Shown: one piece after another, positions 36,776 through 44,720 of the stretch | Position numbering within the stretch: position 1 is the first letter of the stretch | Layout of the letters: every line of letters starts with the position of its first letter | NCBI GenBank assembly: GCA_959606905.1 | Contig: CAUHML010000011.1 | Coordinates: 13,834 to 77,833 of the forward strand | From: an uncultured Bacteroides sp. | GTDB lineage: Bacteria > Bacteroidota > Bacteroidia > Bacteroidales > Bacteroidaceae | Direction of reading: 5' to 3' | Length of the DNA: 64,000 nucleotides | Made by a program: the position numbers and the translations under genes | The notes under the pieces: model-generated | Told to the model about the DNA's origin: nothing | Seen by the model: the letters and a program-made list of their open reading frames with translations, nothing else | Databases searched by the model: none

Positions 36776-37837
36776 TTATTGTATATCTATATCACCACTG
36801 TCCTCCAGTTTCCAGCCATTCACAATGATATCCACAGCAGTCCATGAATAACATTCAAAGGTTATCTTGATGTCAAAAGAGGGCGCTCGGTCGATTTTCT
36901 CCTGCTCATTATATACCTTTCCGATAAAATCGGCCATCAAGTCTGCACTGTAAACCGTTTCCTCACTTCCGTCAGGCAGCACATTACATATTTGCAGTTG
37001 GGGAGAAGAATCGGGAAACATGCGCATCACAGTACTTTTGGCATAAAGTGCAGCCGCTGCCCCTTCTCCGTTTACCGTCTGGCTGCTTGCAAGGTAAGTG
37101 GGAATATATGTAAAGGCATCTATCGCTTTTTGCACATTGCCGAAGTCATAGATACCATTATTATCTTTGATATAAATGTGTGTCGATTCCGCATGACTCG
37201 CATCATGACACGGTTCTCCTGTGCCTGCTACTAACCATTCTATTGTAACATTAACTTCATTGGTATTTTGTAACAGGGATATGGGAATGACTGAATCTCC
37301 TGCCCTTGTCAAATCATTCTCCGATATCGTAAATGACCCTGTTCTTCCGTAGAGCAGAGGCAGTGAATGCAAGGTTATTTGCTTCTTTTCCAACTCGGAG
37401 AGTTGTACGGTCAAATCTTCTTCTTTAGTTTTTCCTTCAACAGGCTCAGGAGAAATCAGAGTTGCTCCGTTACTATACAGGTTATTCCATGCAACAGCAT
37501 GATAGGTTCCCGCAGGAAGTTCTACAGGGATACGGTAACCGTTCTTAAAAGGTCCCGTTGTATCTTTTATTCTCTTTACTAACAGGTTGTTCTCATTAAA
37601 GACGAAGAGGTCTGTACGACGTACGGTTTCGCCGAACAAATCTTTATAGTTTCCATTGTCGTCTTTTGTATTATGGTAAGTAAAAGATAAGCCAATCCAC
37701 ACCTTGCCTGTTGTCGGAGGACATTCAGGCAAATCCTCCCATATATTACATCCGGTAAATAGCAATACCGGCAGGGATAAGAATACCATCACTATTTTAT
37801 GTCCCAGAACGGACAATTTGTTGCGTACAGCTATCAT
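36776..37837 (-). CDS. Mfa2/FimB-family fimbrial anchor lipoprotein
   Basis: The sequence after the lipobox (LPVLLFTGC, C30) reads NIWEDLPECPPTTGKVWIGL, then RRTDLFVFNENNLLVKRIKD and VELPAGTYHAVAWNN, the characteristic start of the FimB/Mfa2 family (compare CDWIYEDLSDCP in relatives). These proteins cap and anchor the pilus shaft in the outer membrane and limit its length. No Arg-containing cleavage segment follows the lipobox, as expected for a subunit that stays lipidated. It is separated from the major subunit gene by a 140-bp gap with a perfect 12-bp stem-loop, which may set the ratio of shaft to anchor. Confidence 0.85.
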   Translation of the reverse strand: MIAVRNKLSVLGHKIVMVFLSLPVLLFTGCNIWEDLPECPPTTGKVWIGLSFTYHNTKDDNGNYKDLFGETVRRTDLFVFNENNLLVKRIKDTTGPFKNGYRIPVELPAGTYHAVAWNNLYSNGATLISPEPVEGKTKEEDLTVQLSELEKKQITLHSLPLLYGRTGSFTISENDLTRAGDSVIPISLLQNTNEVNVTIEWLVAGTGEPCHDASHAESTHIYIKDNNGIYDFGNVQKAIDAFTYIPTYLASSQTVNGEGAAAALYAKSTVMRMFPDSSPQLQICNVLPDGSEETVYSADLMADFIGKVYNEQEKIDRAPSFDIKITFECYSWTAVDIIVNGWKLEDSGDIDIQ

Positions 37838-37894
37838 GTCAACTCTATTTTTATGGTTGTTACACCATGTATTTTTCTTTCTCTTTTTATTAAG

Positions 37895-37923
37895 AAGAGA
37901 GAAGCAATTAATGCTTCTCTCTT
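37895..37923 (-). repeat. Perfect stem-loop between major-subunit and anchor genes
   Basis: AAGAGAGAAGCA at 37895-37906 pairs perfectly with TGCTTCTCTCTT at 37912-37923 around a 5-nt loop. On the minus strand it is followed by CTTAATAAAAAG, not by T residues. It is well placed to act as a partial terminator or 3'-end stabiliser so that Mfa1 mRNA exceeds that of the downstream genes. Confidence 0.7.
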
Positions 37924-37977
37924 GTATGAAACATTCTGATTCTAACTATCAAGTATAGGTCATTGGTTGAGATGAAA

Positions 37978-39390
37978 TTACTCTAAGTCAAAGTCACCCA
38001 TTGACTGCACTGTCCATGGTGCAACTGTAAAATCTACTCCTATCCATGAATTCTGTACAACAGGGTCATCATTATCTCCAGGATTAGGAGTTGGCTCACC
38101 GGGAGCTCTTAAACTCTTAATACGCATTGTATAATATGAATTTCTTAATACGCCAGTTTTACCGTCTTTATCAGTAATAGGAACAAAATAATAACACTCA
38201 CCACCGTTGTACGGACCTTTGAAATCACTACCACTTAAACCTGCTGTTTTAGCAGCTTCATAGGCAGCCTCAGTTAAATACTTCGATTCAGCAGAATAAT
38301 AGTAGAATGTAGCGACACCACCGGTGTTTGTTTCAGCTTCCAGATTTAAATCATTAGTATCAACTGAACCAGACACAGTAGTTACGATTTTATTCGGAAC
38401 AAATACAGCCTTCACTGAAATAAATGTAGTATTACCATATTGATACTCTTCATTCGTATTTTCATTACAGTATTGCACACATGAAGAACCATCTGTTTTA
38501 TAACCAGTTTCTATAACATCGCTATATGCAGGTACGAGTGTAGAATATGTAGTAGGATTACGATCTTCATAATCACCAGCAAGAGCAGCATCGCCAGTAC
38601 CTGCAGGGATCTTACTCCAGTTAGGGTCTTTTACAATTCCACCCACGTTATTCTGCAACAGATAAAGCTTCTTGTTTTTATTACCGATAGTCCAGCACAA
38701 TGAATTTCCTTTGAACTTGCCGCTTACACCGTTGATATTAGTTTCATCAAAATCAGCTGTCGGATTAATACCACCGTCAGAAGCAGTTACCAATACCTTT
38801 GCTACAGCACGTCCAATAGTAATTGAGGCGTGAGTTGTTGCGCCAGCTTCAGCCTCAGTTGTAGTTCCTGTACCTTTACCAGTCATTACAAAACCCTTAT
38901 CCGCAGCACTTAACTCCGATGCAGCAGCTGTCCAATAATTTATATCCGGATCTGCGGCAGTACCACGCAAATTAAACCAGTTTGGTCTGATAGGATTAGT
39001 AACAGCACCATTATTTACCACTGCGTAGATATCTACACTCGAACCAGCAGCAACCGGTATTTTAACTGCTTTTTTAGCAGTATATGTCGCTCCCGTTTGG
39101 TTAAACTCAGTTGTAACATCAAGAGGAGCAGTTAAAACATCTACTGTACCGTCGGCCTTTTTATAATAAAGACTGATCGTTTTAATAGCGGTTTCCGACT
39201 CGTCCGCATTAGCATCATTAGCATCAGCCGCTCTGGTTCCGCCAAAAGAACTAGCCGGTATAGATACTTTTATTCCAACCCATGAAGAAGCATTTGCTTC
39301 TTGAGTACCACCTGGGATTTCATCATCATTGTTACAACTAGCCAATGCTGCAACAGCCAACATTGACATAAAAATACTTTTCAAATTCAT
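37978..39390 (-). CDS. Mfa1-family major fimbrial subunit
   Basis: Lipobox signal peptide MNLKSIFMSMLAVAALASC (C19), then a short propeptide ending around SFGGTRAADAND (cleavage after R is expected in this family), followed by an N-terminal pilin domain (AIKTISLYYKKADGTVDVL, SSVDIYAVVNNGAV, GRAVAKVLVTASDGG). The C-terminal domain includes YYTMRIKSLRAPGEPTPNPG and closes WIGVDFTVAPWTVQSMGDFD, the typical C-terminal donor-accepting strand. The sequence is A/T/D/G-rich and cysteine-poor after C19. It is third in the operon, after DUF3575 and DUF3868 proteins, an order known from Bacteroidales Mfa loci. Confidence 0.86.
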   Translation of the reverse strand: MNLKSIFMSMLAVAALASCNNDDEIPGGTQEANASSWVGIKVSIPASSFGGTRAADANDANADESETAIKTISLYYKKADGTVDVLTAPLDVTTEFNQTGATYTAKKAVKIPVAAGSSVDIYAVVNNGAVTNPIRPNWFNLRGTAADPDINYWTAAASELSAADKGFVMTGKGTGTTTEAEAGATTHASITIGRAVAKVLVTASDGGINPTADFDETNINGVSGKFKGNSLCWTIGNKNKKLYLLQNNVGGIVKDPNWSKIPAGTGDAALAGDYEDRNPTTYSTLVPAYSDVIETGYKTDGSSCVQYCNENTNEEYQYGNTTFISVKAVFVPNKIVTTVSGSVDTNDLNLEAETNTGGVATFYYYSAESKYLTEAAYEAAKTAGLSGSDFKGPYNGGECYYFVPITDKDGKTGVLRNSYYTMRIKSLRAPGEPTPNPGDNDDPVVQNSWIGVDFTVAPWTVQSMGDFDLE

Positions 39391-39459
39391 ACGTAAAAAA
39401 ATTAAATTAATAAATTAGTAAAATCAAATTATATGTTTAAAAATATAATTATCAACTCT

Positions 39460-40998
39460 TTATCTTTTCTGTTTAAGTTGTGCTTCTTTAATTGCACTGA
39501 TATTCTCGCGCATCTTGGCTATTTCTTTCAGGTTTTCTTCTGCCGCCACCAATCCGGCTTGTCCGGCCGCCTTGAAATAGCTTTCCGCTTTTTCATAATC
39601 ACTGTCACGCATCATAACGAGCATCCCCATCGCATTATCATATTCAGGAATACGGGCATGCACTTTTACATTCTTCAGGTACCGGTCAGCACTAACATAG
39701 TCATGCCTTCCTATTGCTGCAACAGCAGCATTGATATTGGCAGTCGCATCTTCCGGGAACATACGTACTGCGGTTTCAAAAAGGTCATTGAATTCTTGAG
39801 ATCCCTTTTCATAAGTTTGCGCCACGACGAACATTTCATTCAAACTCAAATTTTGCGGACGGGTTTTTGAAACCTCTATCGCTTCCTTCAAGTCGAAATT
39901 CTTCACCTTATAGTCTATTGCAACAGTCACTTTCCTCAATGCCGGAAACATTTCCTTCAACATATAACGGTAGGGGCTTCCGGATTTAAGCATCATCAAT
40001 TTCTTCTCACGTCCGGCATTCACACTATACCCTTCTATAATATCGATTACTTCTTGCTTGTACTGCATGTCCGATGCTTTCACAGCAGTCAGCAAATCAG
40101 CCCAGTTCTCTCCACCGAAATGCACGGAATACAGACTGGCGGGAATGTCGGAATACTGCTTTTCAAGATAGCTCCTTAGTGCTTTGGCACGGCCTTCCGA
40201 CAGGCGTTCATTGGTTGCAAGCGAGCCTTCAGGAGAAGCATAGCCGGTAATCTCAATTCCCTTAATCGTACTTCCTTTATCAGATTGTACCAAACCGATT
40301 ATCCGGCGTATCTTTTGCAATTCCCTTTCATTTGCCCCGAAAGAGGGGTTGATGTCAGTCCTTCCCACAGCGAAGTCCAGATAAGACACACCCTGTTCCA
40401 CACGATTCTTCTCAACTTCAGCTGCCGGTTGTATGTATGCTAATGAAGGTGTGATATTATACCGTTCAACAATGATGATTTTTTCAAGATTGACTTTGTT
40501 TGCAAGCATCTTCACATCCGTGGTACGTGATTTGCCACATCCGCAGTCGTCTTTTTCCAAATTAAGGATAGCAGATGACATCCATTTTTCATAGGGCACA
40601 GCTACTTTATAATCCACTACTCTCTCAGCTTTCTTATATCCTCTGACTACTTTATATGGAGCACTTTGTGTATAGAGCATCTGTTCTTTGCGGCTCATCA
40701 ATGCAACAGCACGACGATATGACTTGTAGCTCTTCCTTCCCTTCACCGAGATCTTTGGCAGGCGCTTGGTCTGCGCCTCGGTTGCCAGCACGGGAGTGAA
40801 ATCTGCACTTCTGCGTGAAGACACATTCTTACCGTGCAAAGTGAGAATCATATCCAGATAAAGCGAATCACCACGTTGTTCCAATTTATTCGTTTGCACA
40901 GTTACATTACCCTGCTGAATCATATTTTGAGCCTTTATTCCGGGAACGGACAATGCCATTGTCATCACTGGTACGAAATAGAATATATTTTTTTTCAT
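39460..40998 (-). CDS. DUF3868 / OmpA-domain fimbrial assembly protein
   Basis: A signal peptide (MKKNIFYFVPVMTMALSVPGIKA) is followed by the DUF3868 N-terminal domain (VTVQTNKLEQRGDSLYLDMI, SSRRSADFTPVLATEAQTKR). An OmpA-like peptidoglycan-binding domain occupies about residues 215-330 (TIKGIEITGYASPEGSLATN, NERLSEGRAKALRSYLEKQY) and a TPR-like helical end lies at 390-512 (ALRKVTVAIDYKVKNFDLKE, FPEDATANINAAVAAIGRHD). In known Mfa loci such a protein is needed for fimbrial assembly in the periplasm or outer membrane. It begins 11 bp after the DUF3575 gene and is translationally close to it. Confidence 0.85.
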   Translation of the reverse strand: MKKNIFYFVPVMTMALSVPGIKAQNMIQQGNVTVQTNKLEQRGDSLYLDMILTLHGKNVSSRRSADFTPVLATEAQTKRLPKISVKGRKSYKSYRRAVALMSRKEQMLYTQSAPYKVVRGYKKAERVVDYKVAVPYEKWMSSAILNLEKDDCGCGKSRTTDVKMLANKVNLEKIIIVERYNITPSLAYIQPAAEVEKNRVEQGVSYLDFAVGRTDINPSFGANERELQKIRRIIGLVQSDKGSTIKGIEITGYASPEGSLATNERLSEGRAKALRSYLEKQYSDIPASLYSVHFGGENWADLLTAVKASDMQYKQEVIDIIEGYSVNAGREKKLMMLKSGSPYRYMLKEMFPALRKVTVAIDYKVKNFDLKEAIEVSKTRPQNLSLNEMFVVAQTYEKGSQEFNDLFETAVRMFPEDATANINAAVAAIGRHDYVSADRYLKNVKVHARIPEYDNAMGMLVMMRDSDYEKAESYFKAAGQAGLVAAEENLKEIAKMRENISAIKEAQLKQKR

Positions 40999-41008
40999 TG
41001 TTATCGCA

Positions 41009-41608
41009 TTATTTAATCATATATATTAATGTAATACCGGCTTTGGTAGGACCAAAATAATTCTTGCTGCCTTCACCAAGCTTTGAACCACATGTTCCAC
41101 AAGGATATCTATCGTATGATAAGTAAGCATATCCTACCCCGATAGTCGCTTCAAGACTCCAGCGATTACCCAGTACCCATTGATAACCGTAGGATATACC
41201 GGCTCCGGTAAACCAACCTTGATAGCGGTTTGTCATAATATGCTCGTTCTCAATTGAACCGAACATTTTACCATCTTTAAATCCCCAAGGAAGCATTCCA
41301 CCCCAGTTGTATTGGCCGCCATGTGCGTGAATTCCTAAGAAATGACCACTGAACTTCTCACAGAACCAGTATCGCGCTTCAGGTTGCACCAGCCAATGCT
41401 TCATTTTCCGGTTTTCCGAGAATGTCCACGGATTTAAATTACCCGATATATCCAAAGTCCATTTTTCGGAAAGCCTCAATTCTACCCCGAGGTTCATTGT
41501 GGATGTCGCATCATAGAGCAAATTGGTTTTAATGCCTGCTTTTTGGGCAAAAACAGGTATCCCAATCAGTATCAAAGCGGCTGCCATTAGTGTTTTTAAC
41601 ATTTTCAT
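41009..41608 (-). CDS. DUF3575 outer-membrane protein, first gene of the fimbrial operon
   Basis: Signal peptide MKMLKTLMAAALILIGIPVFAQ, then a 178-residue beta-barrel-like domain with the DUF3575 signature: GIKTNLLYDATSTMNLGVEL, WTLDISGNLNPWTF, WLVQPEARYWFCEKFSGHFL, YGYQWVLGNRWSLEATIGVG and YDRYPCGTCG, ending IYMIK. About half its residues match the C-terminal domain of the STN fusion encoded at 43681. Its start codon is only 120 bp from the left inverted repeat (41728), so its promoter must lie inside or across the invertible segment. Role: presumed fimbrial assembly factor in the outer membrane. Confidence 0.85.
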   Translation of the reverse strand: MKMLKTLMAAALILIGIPVFAQKAGIKTNLLYDATSTMNLGVELRLSEKWTLDISGNLNPWTFSENRKMKHWLVQPEARYWFCEKFSGHFLGIHAHGGQYNWGGMLPWGFKDGKMFGSIENEHIMTNRYQGWFTGAGISYGYQWVLGNRWSLEATIGVGYAYLSYDRYPCGTCGSKLGEGSKNYFGPTKAGITLIYMIK

Positions 41609-41727
41609 ACAATTACTTTTTTATCACAGTCTCTATTCTATCTTATTTTGTAAGTAATAATCCACGTTCTTCTTCGGGTTATCCAAATTCAGATGTAACA
41701 TTTTTAGAAATATCAAATAAATACAAA

Positions 41728-41758
41728 TTCAATCTCTATTCTATAATAGAGGAGGAAT
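41728..41758 (+). repeat. Left 31-bp inverted repeat of the invertible segment
   Basis: The 31 bases at 41728-41758 are the exact reverse complement of 44960-44990, and the match stops on both sides. Each copy contains its own imperfect palindrome, CTCTATT-CTAT-AATAGAG, flanked by TTC...GAA, giving 13-bp arms (10 of 13 matching) around a 4-bp centre. This is the architecture of a tyrosine-recombinase core site. Confidence 0.9.
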
Positions 41759-41847
41759 AATAAAATAACACCGCATATAATTTTGATTTTCAGATGTTTA
41801 TATCAATACAAGAATAGACTGTCATTAGATATTTAACTTATGAAACT

Positions 41848-41876
41848 CAAATTATGTCCATGTTTTATATACAAAA
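41848..41876 (-). promoter_or_regulatory. Candidate promoter reading toward the fimbrial operon
   Basis: On the minus strand TTTTG (41876-41872) is followed after 17 bp by TAATTTG (41854-41848), close to the Bacteroidetes -33/-7 elements. It lies inside the invertible segment and faces the left repeat, so it would drive the fimbrial operon only in the orientation shown here. Confidence 0.35.
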
Positions 41877-41909
41877 TGTCATTTATAGATAGCTATATGG
41901 CATTTATAT

Positions 41910-41939
41910 GTGAAACAATAGTGAAACATCTGTGAAACA
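41910..41939 (+). repeat. Three GTGAAACA direct repeats at 11-bp spacing
   Basis: GTGAAACA occurs at 41910, 41921 and 41932, exactly 11 bp (about one helical turn) apart. A further GTGAAACA lies at 44846-44853 near the other end of the invertible segment. The arrangement suggests operator sites for a regulator, or overlapping -35 elements for the ECF sigma factor encoded 320 bp downstream. Confidence 0.6.
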
Positions 41940-42258
41940 ACAGAGTAAACAACAAAACAATGAAAGCAAGAAATTATAAATTATTGATGTTCTGTAATGA
42001 AAGATATTTCATTACTAATCGCGAAGAAATTAACATGAGTTTCGATTTTCGCAAGTTCAAAAAGACTCCTGTGAAAAATCATCATTATATCCGAAAGCTA
42101 CTTCTCTTCACAATATGTAAATATAAAATACAAGCAAAATGTGATAAAATAAAAATACAAGAATAATATAAAATAGCTAAAATCCTATAATATAATCAAA
42201 AATCACATAGAAAATGGATAGATAACTTCAAATATATCATCAATTATAATAGAAGGAC

Positions 42259-42864
42259 ATGACAGAAATAGATTATTGGAATTCAATACGTGACGGCAAC
42301 AATATTGCCTTCAGGGATTTATATAATAGGCATGCAGATATGCTCTATAAATATGGTATGAAAATAGCGCAAGACAGCGAATTGGTGGAGGATGCTATAC
42401 AAACTGTATTCTTAAATATATATGAGAAACGCTTGATTATCTCACGTCCTAAATCCATAAGCGCATATCTTTATACTTCCCTGAAAAATGAGATTTTGCA
42501 GGAATTCAGAAGCAGGAAACTTCAAACGGTTTCTTTGGAAGATGAATACTACAGCAAGAACGGATTAGTCGATTACGATTTCAAGTTAGAGATTGATCCG
42601 TGCAAGCTATTAGAGTTGGATGAAGAAGAGCGTGAAAAGCAGATATTACTTCAAGAGATACTTGATAGTCTGGATGGTAAACACCGAGAAATAATATATT
42701 TAAGATATTATAAAGGATTATCAATTGAAGAAGTTGCTAGTATTTGCAAAACGAACAACCAACAGATTTACTGTGCTATTTCACGAATTATAAAGAAACT
42801 TCGTGAGCAGCATGTTTATAACAAAGCGTTTATTGCGTTCATCATATCAATACAAAACTGGTGA
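42259..42864 (+). CDS. ECF-family RNA polymerase sigma factor
   Basis: The 201-residue protein has sigma region 2 (FRDLYNRHADMLYKYGMKIA, VEDAIQTVFLNIYEKR) and region 4 with a helix-turn-helix (LLQEILDSLDGKHREIIYLR, GLSIEEVASICKTNNQQIYC). Regions 1 and 3 are absent, as in extracytoplasmic-function sigmas. An ATG start at 42259 is preceded by GAAGGAC, a plausible ribosome site. Its last codons overlap the possible GTG start of the FecR gene. It is expected to be held by FecR at the membrane and released on an outer-membrane signal. Targets may include its own operon and the fimbrial operon. Confidence 0.92.
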   Translation: MTEIDYWNSIRDGNNIAFRDLYNRHADMLYKYGMKIAQDSELVEDAIQTVFLNIYEKRLIISRPKSISAYLYTSLKNEILQEFRSRKLQTVSLEDEYYSKNGLVDYDFKLEIDPCKLLELDEEEREKQILLQEILDSLDGKHREIIYLRYYKGLSIEEVASICKTNNQQIYCAISRIIKKLREQHVYNKAFIAFIISIQNW

Positions 42865-43691
42865 AAATAACAATGGAAAGAATAGAAGACATAGATGATA
42901 ACGGCTTAGAATTCGAAACATTGTTTTCGAAGAATGTAGTACTAAAGGAAGAAGAATTCGTTAACAAGGATATTGTCGGCGATGTAATAATGGCTCGAAT
43001 AGAGGCTTCACGCAAGCGCTCTCTACGATACATTTGGGCAGCAGCATCCGCTATCATACTTATATTGACAACAAGCACCTACTCTCTGAGTAGCCAAGAG
43101 TTTACCTCAAAAAAGAATTCATTGGCCGTATCATTACCTGATGGTTCGCAAGTTCAGATGCAAAAAGACTCGTACTTGTCATACAATCGCATTTCATGGT
43201 TATGGAAGCGAACCATAGATTTTGAAGGCACTGCACATTTCGCTGTGGCCAAAGGACAGAAATTTATAGTCAAAACCAATTTTGGAGATGTAGAAGTGTT
43301 GGGAACACAATTTCAGGTAACAACCGGAAGTCAAAGCCTGGCAGTTGAATGTTTTTCCGGTTTAGTAGGAGTTAAGACGGTGATAGGAGATAAAATACTA
43401 CATCCAAATGAAAAAGTGGAATGTTCTCCAAAAGGAATGATATTTACTCCAGCCGAAAAGCCTTTACCTGCATATTTAGAATTTGACGGAGTACCACTTA
43501 CCCATGTTGTGGAAAAGATAGAAAACCTGTTTGGTGTCACAATCACGCCTAAGAATATTTGTCAAAACATTAAATACGATGGATTGTTGCCGACCGGAAA
43601 TCTTGAAGAAGCACTTGAAATAGTAATGGCCAGCTGTGGAATTGAGTACTCACATACCGGTGATCAAATAATTTTGCGACATGTTGAATAA
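42861..43691 (+). CDS. FecR-family anti-sigma factor
   Basis: The N-terminal 50 residues are cytoplasmic and acidic, followed by one membrane helix (YIWAAASAIILILTTSTYSL, about 53-72), a periplasmic FecR domain (VSLPDGSQVQMQKDSYLSYN, RTIDFEGTAHFAVAKGQKFIV in part, FGDVEVLGTQFQV) and the C-terminal DUF4974-type domain (LEFDGVPLTHVVEKIENLFG, EALEIVMASCGIEY). The start is either GTG 42861 in a GTGA overlap with the sigma stop codon or the in-frame ATG at 42873. It should sequester the sigma factor and receive the signal from an STN domain, here encoded by the next gene, whose start overlaps this gene by 11 bp. Confidence 0.9.
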   Translation: MKITMERIEDIDDNGLEFETLFSKNVVLKEEEFVNKDIVGDVIMARIEASRKRSLRYIWAAASAIILILTTSTYSLSSQEFTSKKNSLAVSLPDGSQVQMQKDSYLSYNRISWLWKRTIDFEGTAHFAVAKGQKFIVKTNFGDVEVLGTQFQVTTGSQSLAVECFSGLVGVKTVIGDKILHPNEKVECSPKGMIFTPAEKPLPAYLEFDGVPLTHVVEKIENLFGVTITPKNICQNIKYDGLLPTGNLEEALEIVMASCGIEYSHTGDQIILRHVE

Positions 43692-44670
43692 ACAATTAAT
43701 TTCTGTATGTATGTTTGTCCTCTTCCTTTTAAATGGAGGAGGACAACTTGCCTCACAAGTGGTAACACAGAAACATAACGAACAAACACTGACTGCACAC
43801 CTGAAAAGACTAAGTGTAAAGCATGGTAAGCGAATTTCGTTCAGTCCCACTGTTACTGACAAAGTTTACCCAATAAAAAATGATATTACAGGCAGTTTGG
43901 AAGAAACACTTAGAAAACTCCTAGAGGGAACTAATTTAAAATATAGTATTGTCAATGGAAACTACTATATATATAAAATGTCCTCTCCGGATGTTTTACC
44001 CCCTGCAAAAGTTGAATCGAAAAAAGAGCCCCAAAAACGGAAAGTGCTTCCGCCAATTTCATCCGTTCTTCCCCGGCTAATATTTCCTAACCAAAGAATT
44101 GTACCCACTTTGAAGTTTCAGCCTCGAGTTGTAAATCCAATACATCCTGAAAGTCCCAAATTGGCAATCAAAACCAATTTGTTATATGATGCTACAGCTA
44201 CAATTAATTTAGGTTTTGAATTTGCCGTGGCTGATAAATGGACCATGGATATATCAGGTAACTTAAATTATTGGAACTTTTCTTCGGACAACCGCAAATG
44301 GAAGCATATTCTAGTGCAGCCAGAATTACGGTATTGGCTCTGTGAACGTTTTACCGGGCACTTTGTCGGTGCGCATCTTCATTCAGGGATTTTTAATATA
44401 GGCAGATTACCTGCATTAGGAGGGGTTTTTAGCGAGAATATGCAGCAATATCGGTACCAGGGCTACCTCTTTGGTGGGGGATTTACCTATGGATACCAAT
44501 GGGTATTGAGTAACCGTTGGAGTGTAGAAACTTCAGTAGGTATAGGATATGCCCATGTCAATTATGACAAATATCCATGCGGGAGTTGCGGGAGAAAAAT
44601 TAAAAATAATTCAAGAAATTATTTGGGTCCAACAAAAGCTTCTATATCCCTGATTTACAGCATAAAATAG
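43681..44670 (+). CDS. STN signalling domain fused to a DUF3575 outer-membrane barrel
   Basis: After a signal peptide (MLNKQLISVCMFVLFLLNGG) comes an STN domain at about residues 30-100 (LTAHLKRLSVKHGKRISFSP, GSLEETLRKLLEGTNLKYSI, NGNYYIYKM). A proline- and lysine-rich linker (100-155) leads to a DUF3575 domain at about 160-329 (LAIKTNLLYDATATINLGFE, WTMDISGNLNYWNF, YGYQWVLSNRWSVETSVGIG, YDKYPCGSCG). STN domains normally sit at the N-terminus of TonB-dependent transducers and pass the ligand signal to FecR. Here the 22-strand TonB barrel and plug are replaced by a small DUF3575 barrel like that of the fimbrial assembly gene at 41009. It is translationally coupled to FecR. I infer that it senses the state of fimbrial assembly or an outer-membrane cue and relays it to the sigma factor. 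Confidence 0.85.
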   Translation: MLNKQLISVCMFVLFLLNGGGQLASQVVTQKHNEQTLTAHLKRLSVKHGKRISFSPTVTDKVYPIKNDITGSLEETLRKLLEGTNLKYSIVNGNYYIYKMSSPDVLPPAKVESKKEPQKRKVLPPISSVLPRLIFPNQRIVPTLKFQPRVVNPIHPESPKLAIKTNLLYDATATINLGFEFAVADKWTMDISGNLNYWNFSSDNRKWKHILVQPELRYWLCERFTGHFVGAHLHSGIFNIGRLPALGGVFSENMQQYRYQGYLFGGGFTYGYQWVLSNRWSVETSVGIGYAHVNYDKYPCGSCGRKIKNNSRNYLGPTKASISLIYSIK

Positions 44671-44720
44671 GAATCAGACATTTTTAAATTATTTTTTTTT
44701 GATTTTTTTATTCAAAAAAA

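Larger units (their letters stand above)
41609..42258. promoter_or_regulatory. Divergent regulatory region between fimbrial operon and sigma gene
   Basis: These 650 bp hold the left inverted repeat (41728-41758), a candidate minus-strand promoter (41848-41876), three 11-bp-phased GTGAAACA repeats (41910-41939) and a partial extra copy of the recombination half-site (TCTCTATTCTAT at 41630-41641). A 68-codon open frame at 41960-42166 has no recognisable features and is not called as a gene. Confidence 0.6.

Noticed and set aside
41960..42166. Plus-strand open frame of 68 codons ahead of the sigma gene
   Set aside because: It lies in the regulatory region, has no domain or signal, and its composition is that of the surrounding AT-rich DNA. 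A leader peptide cannot be excluded.
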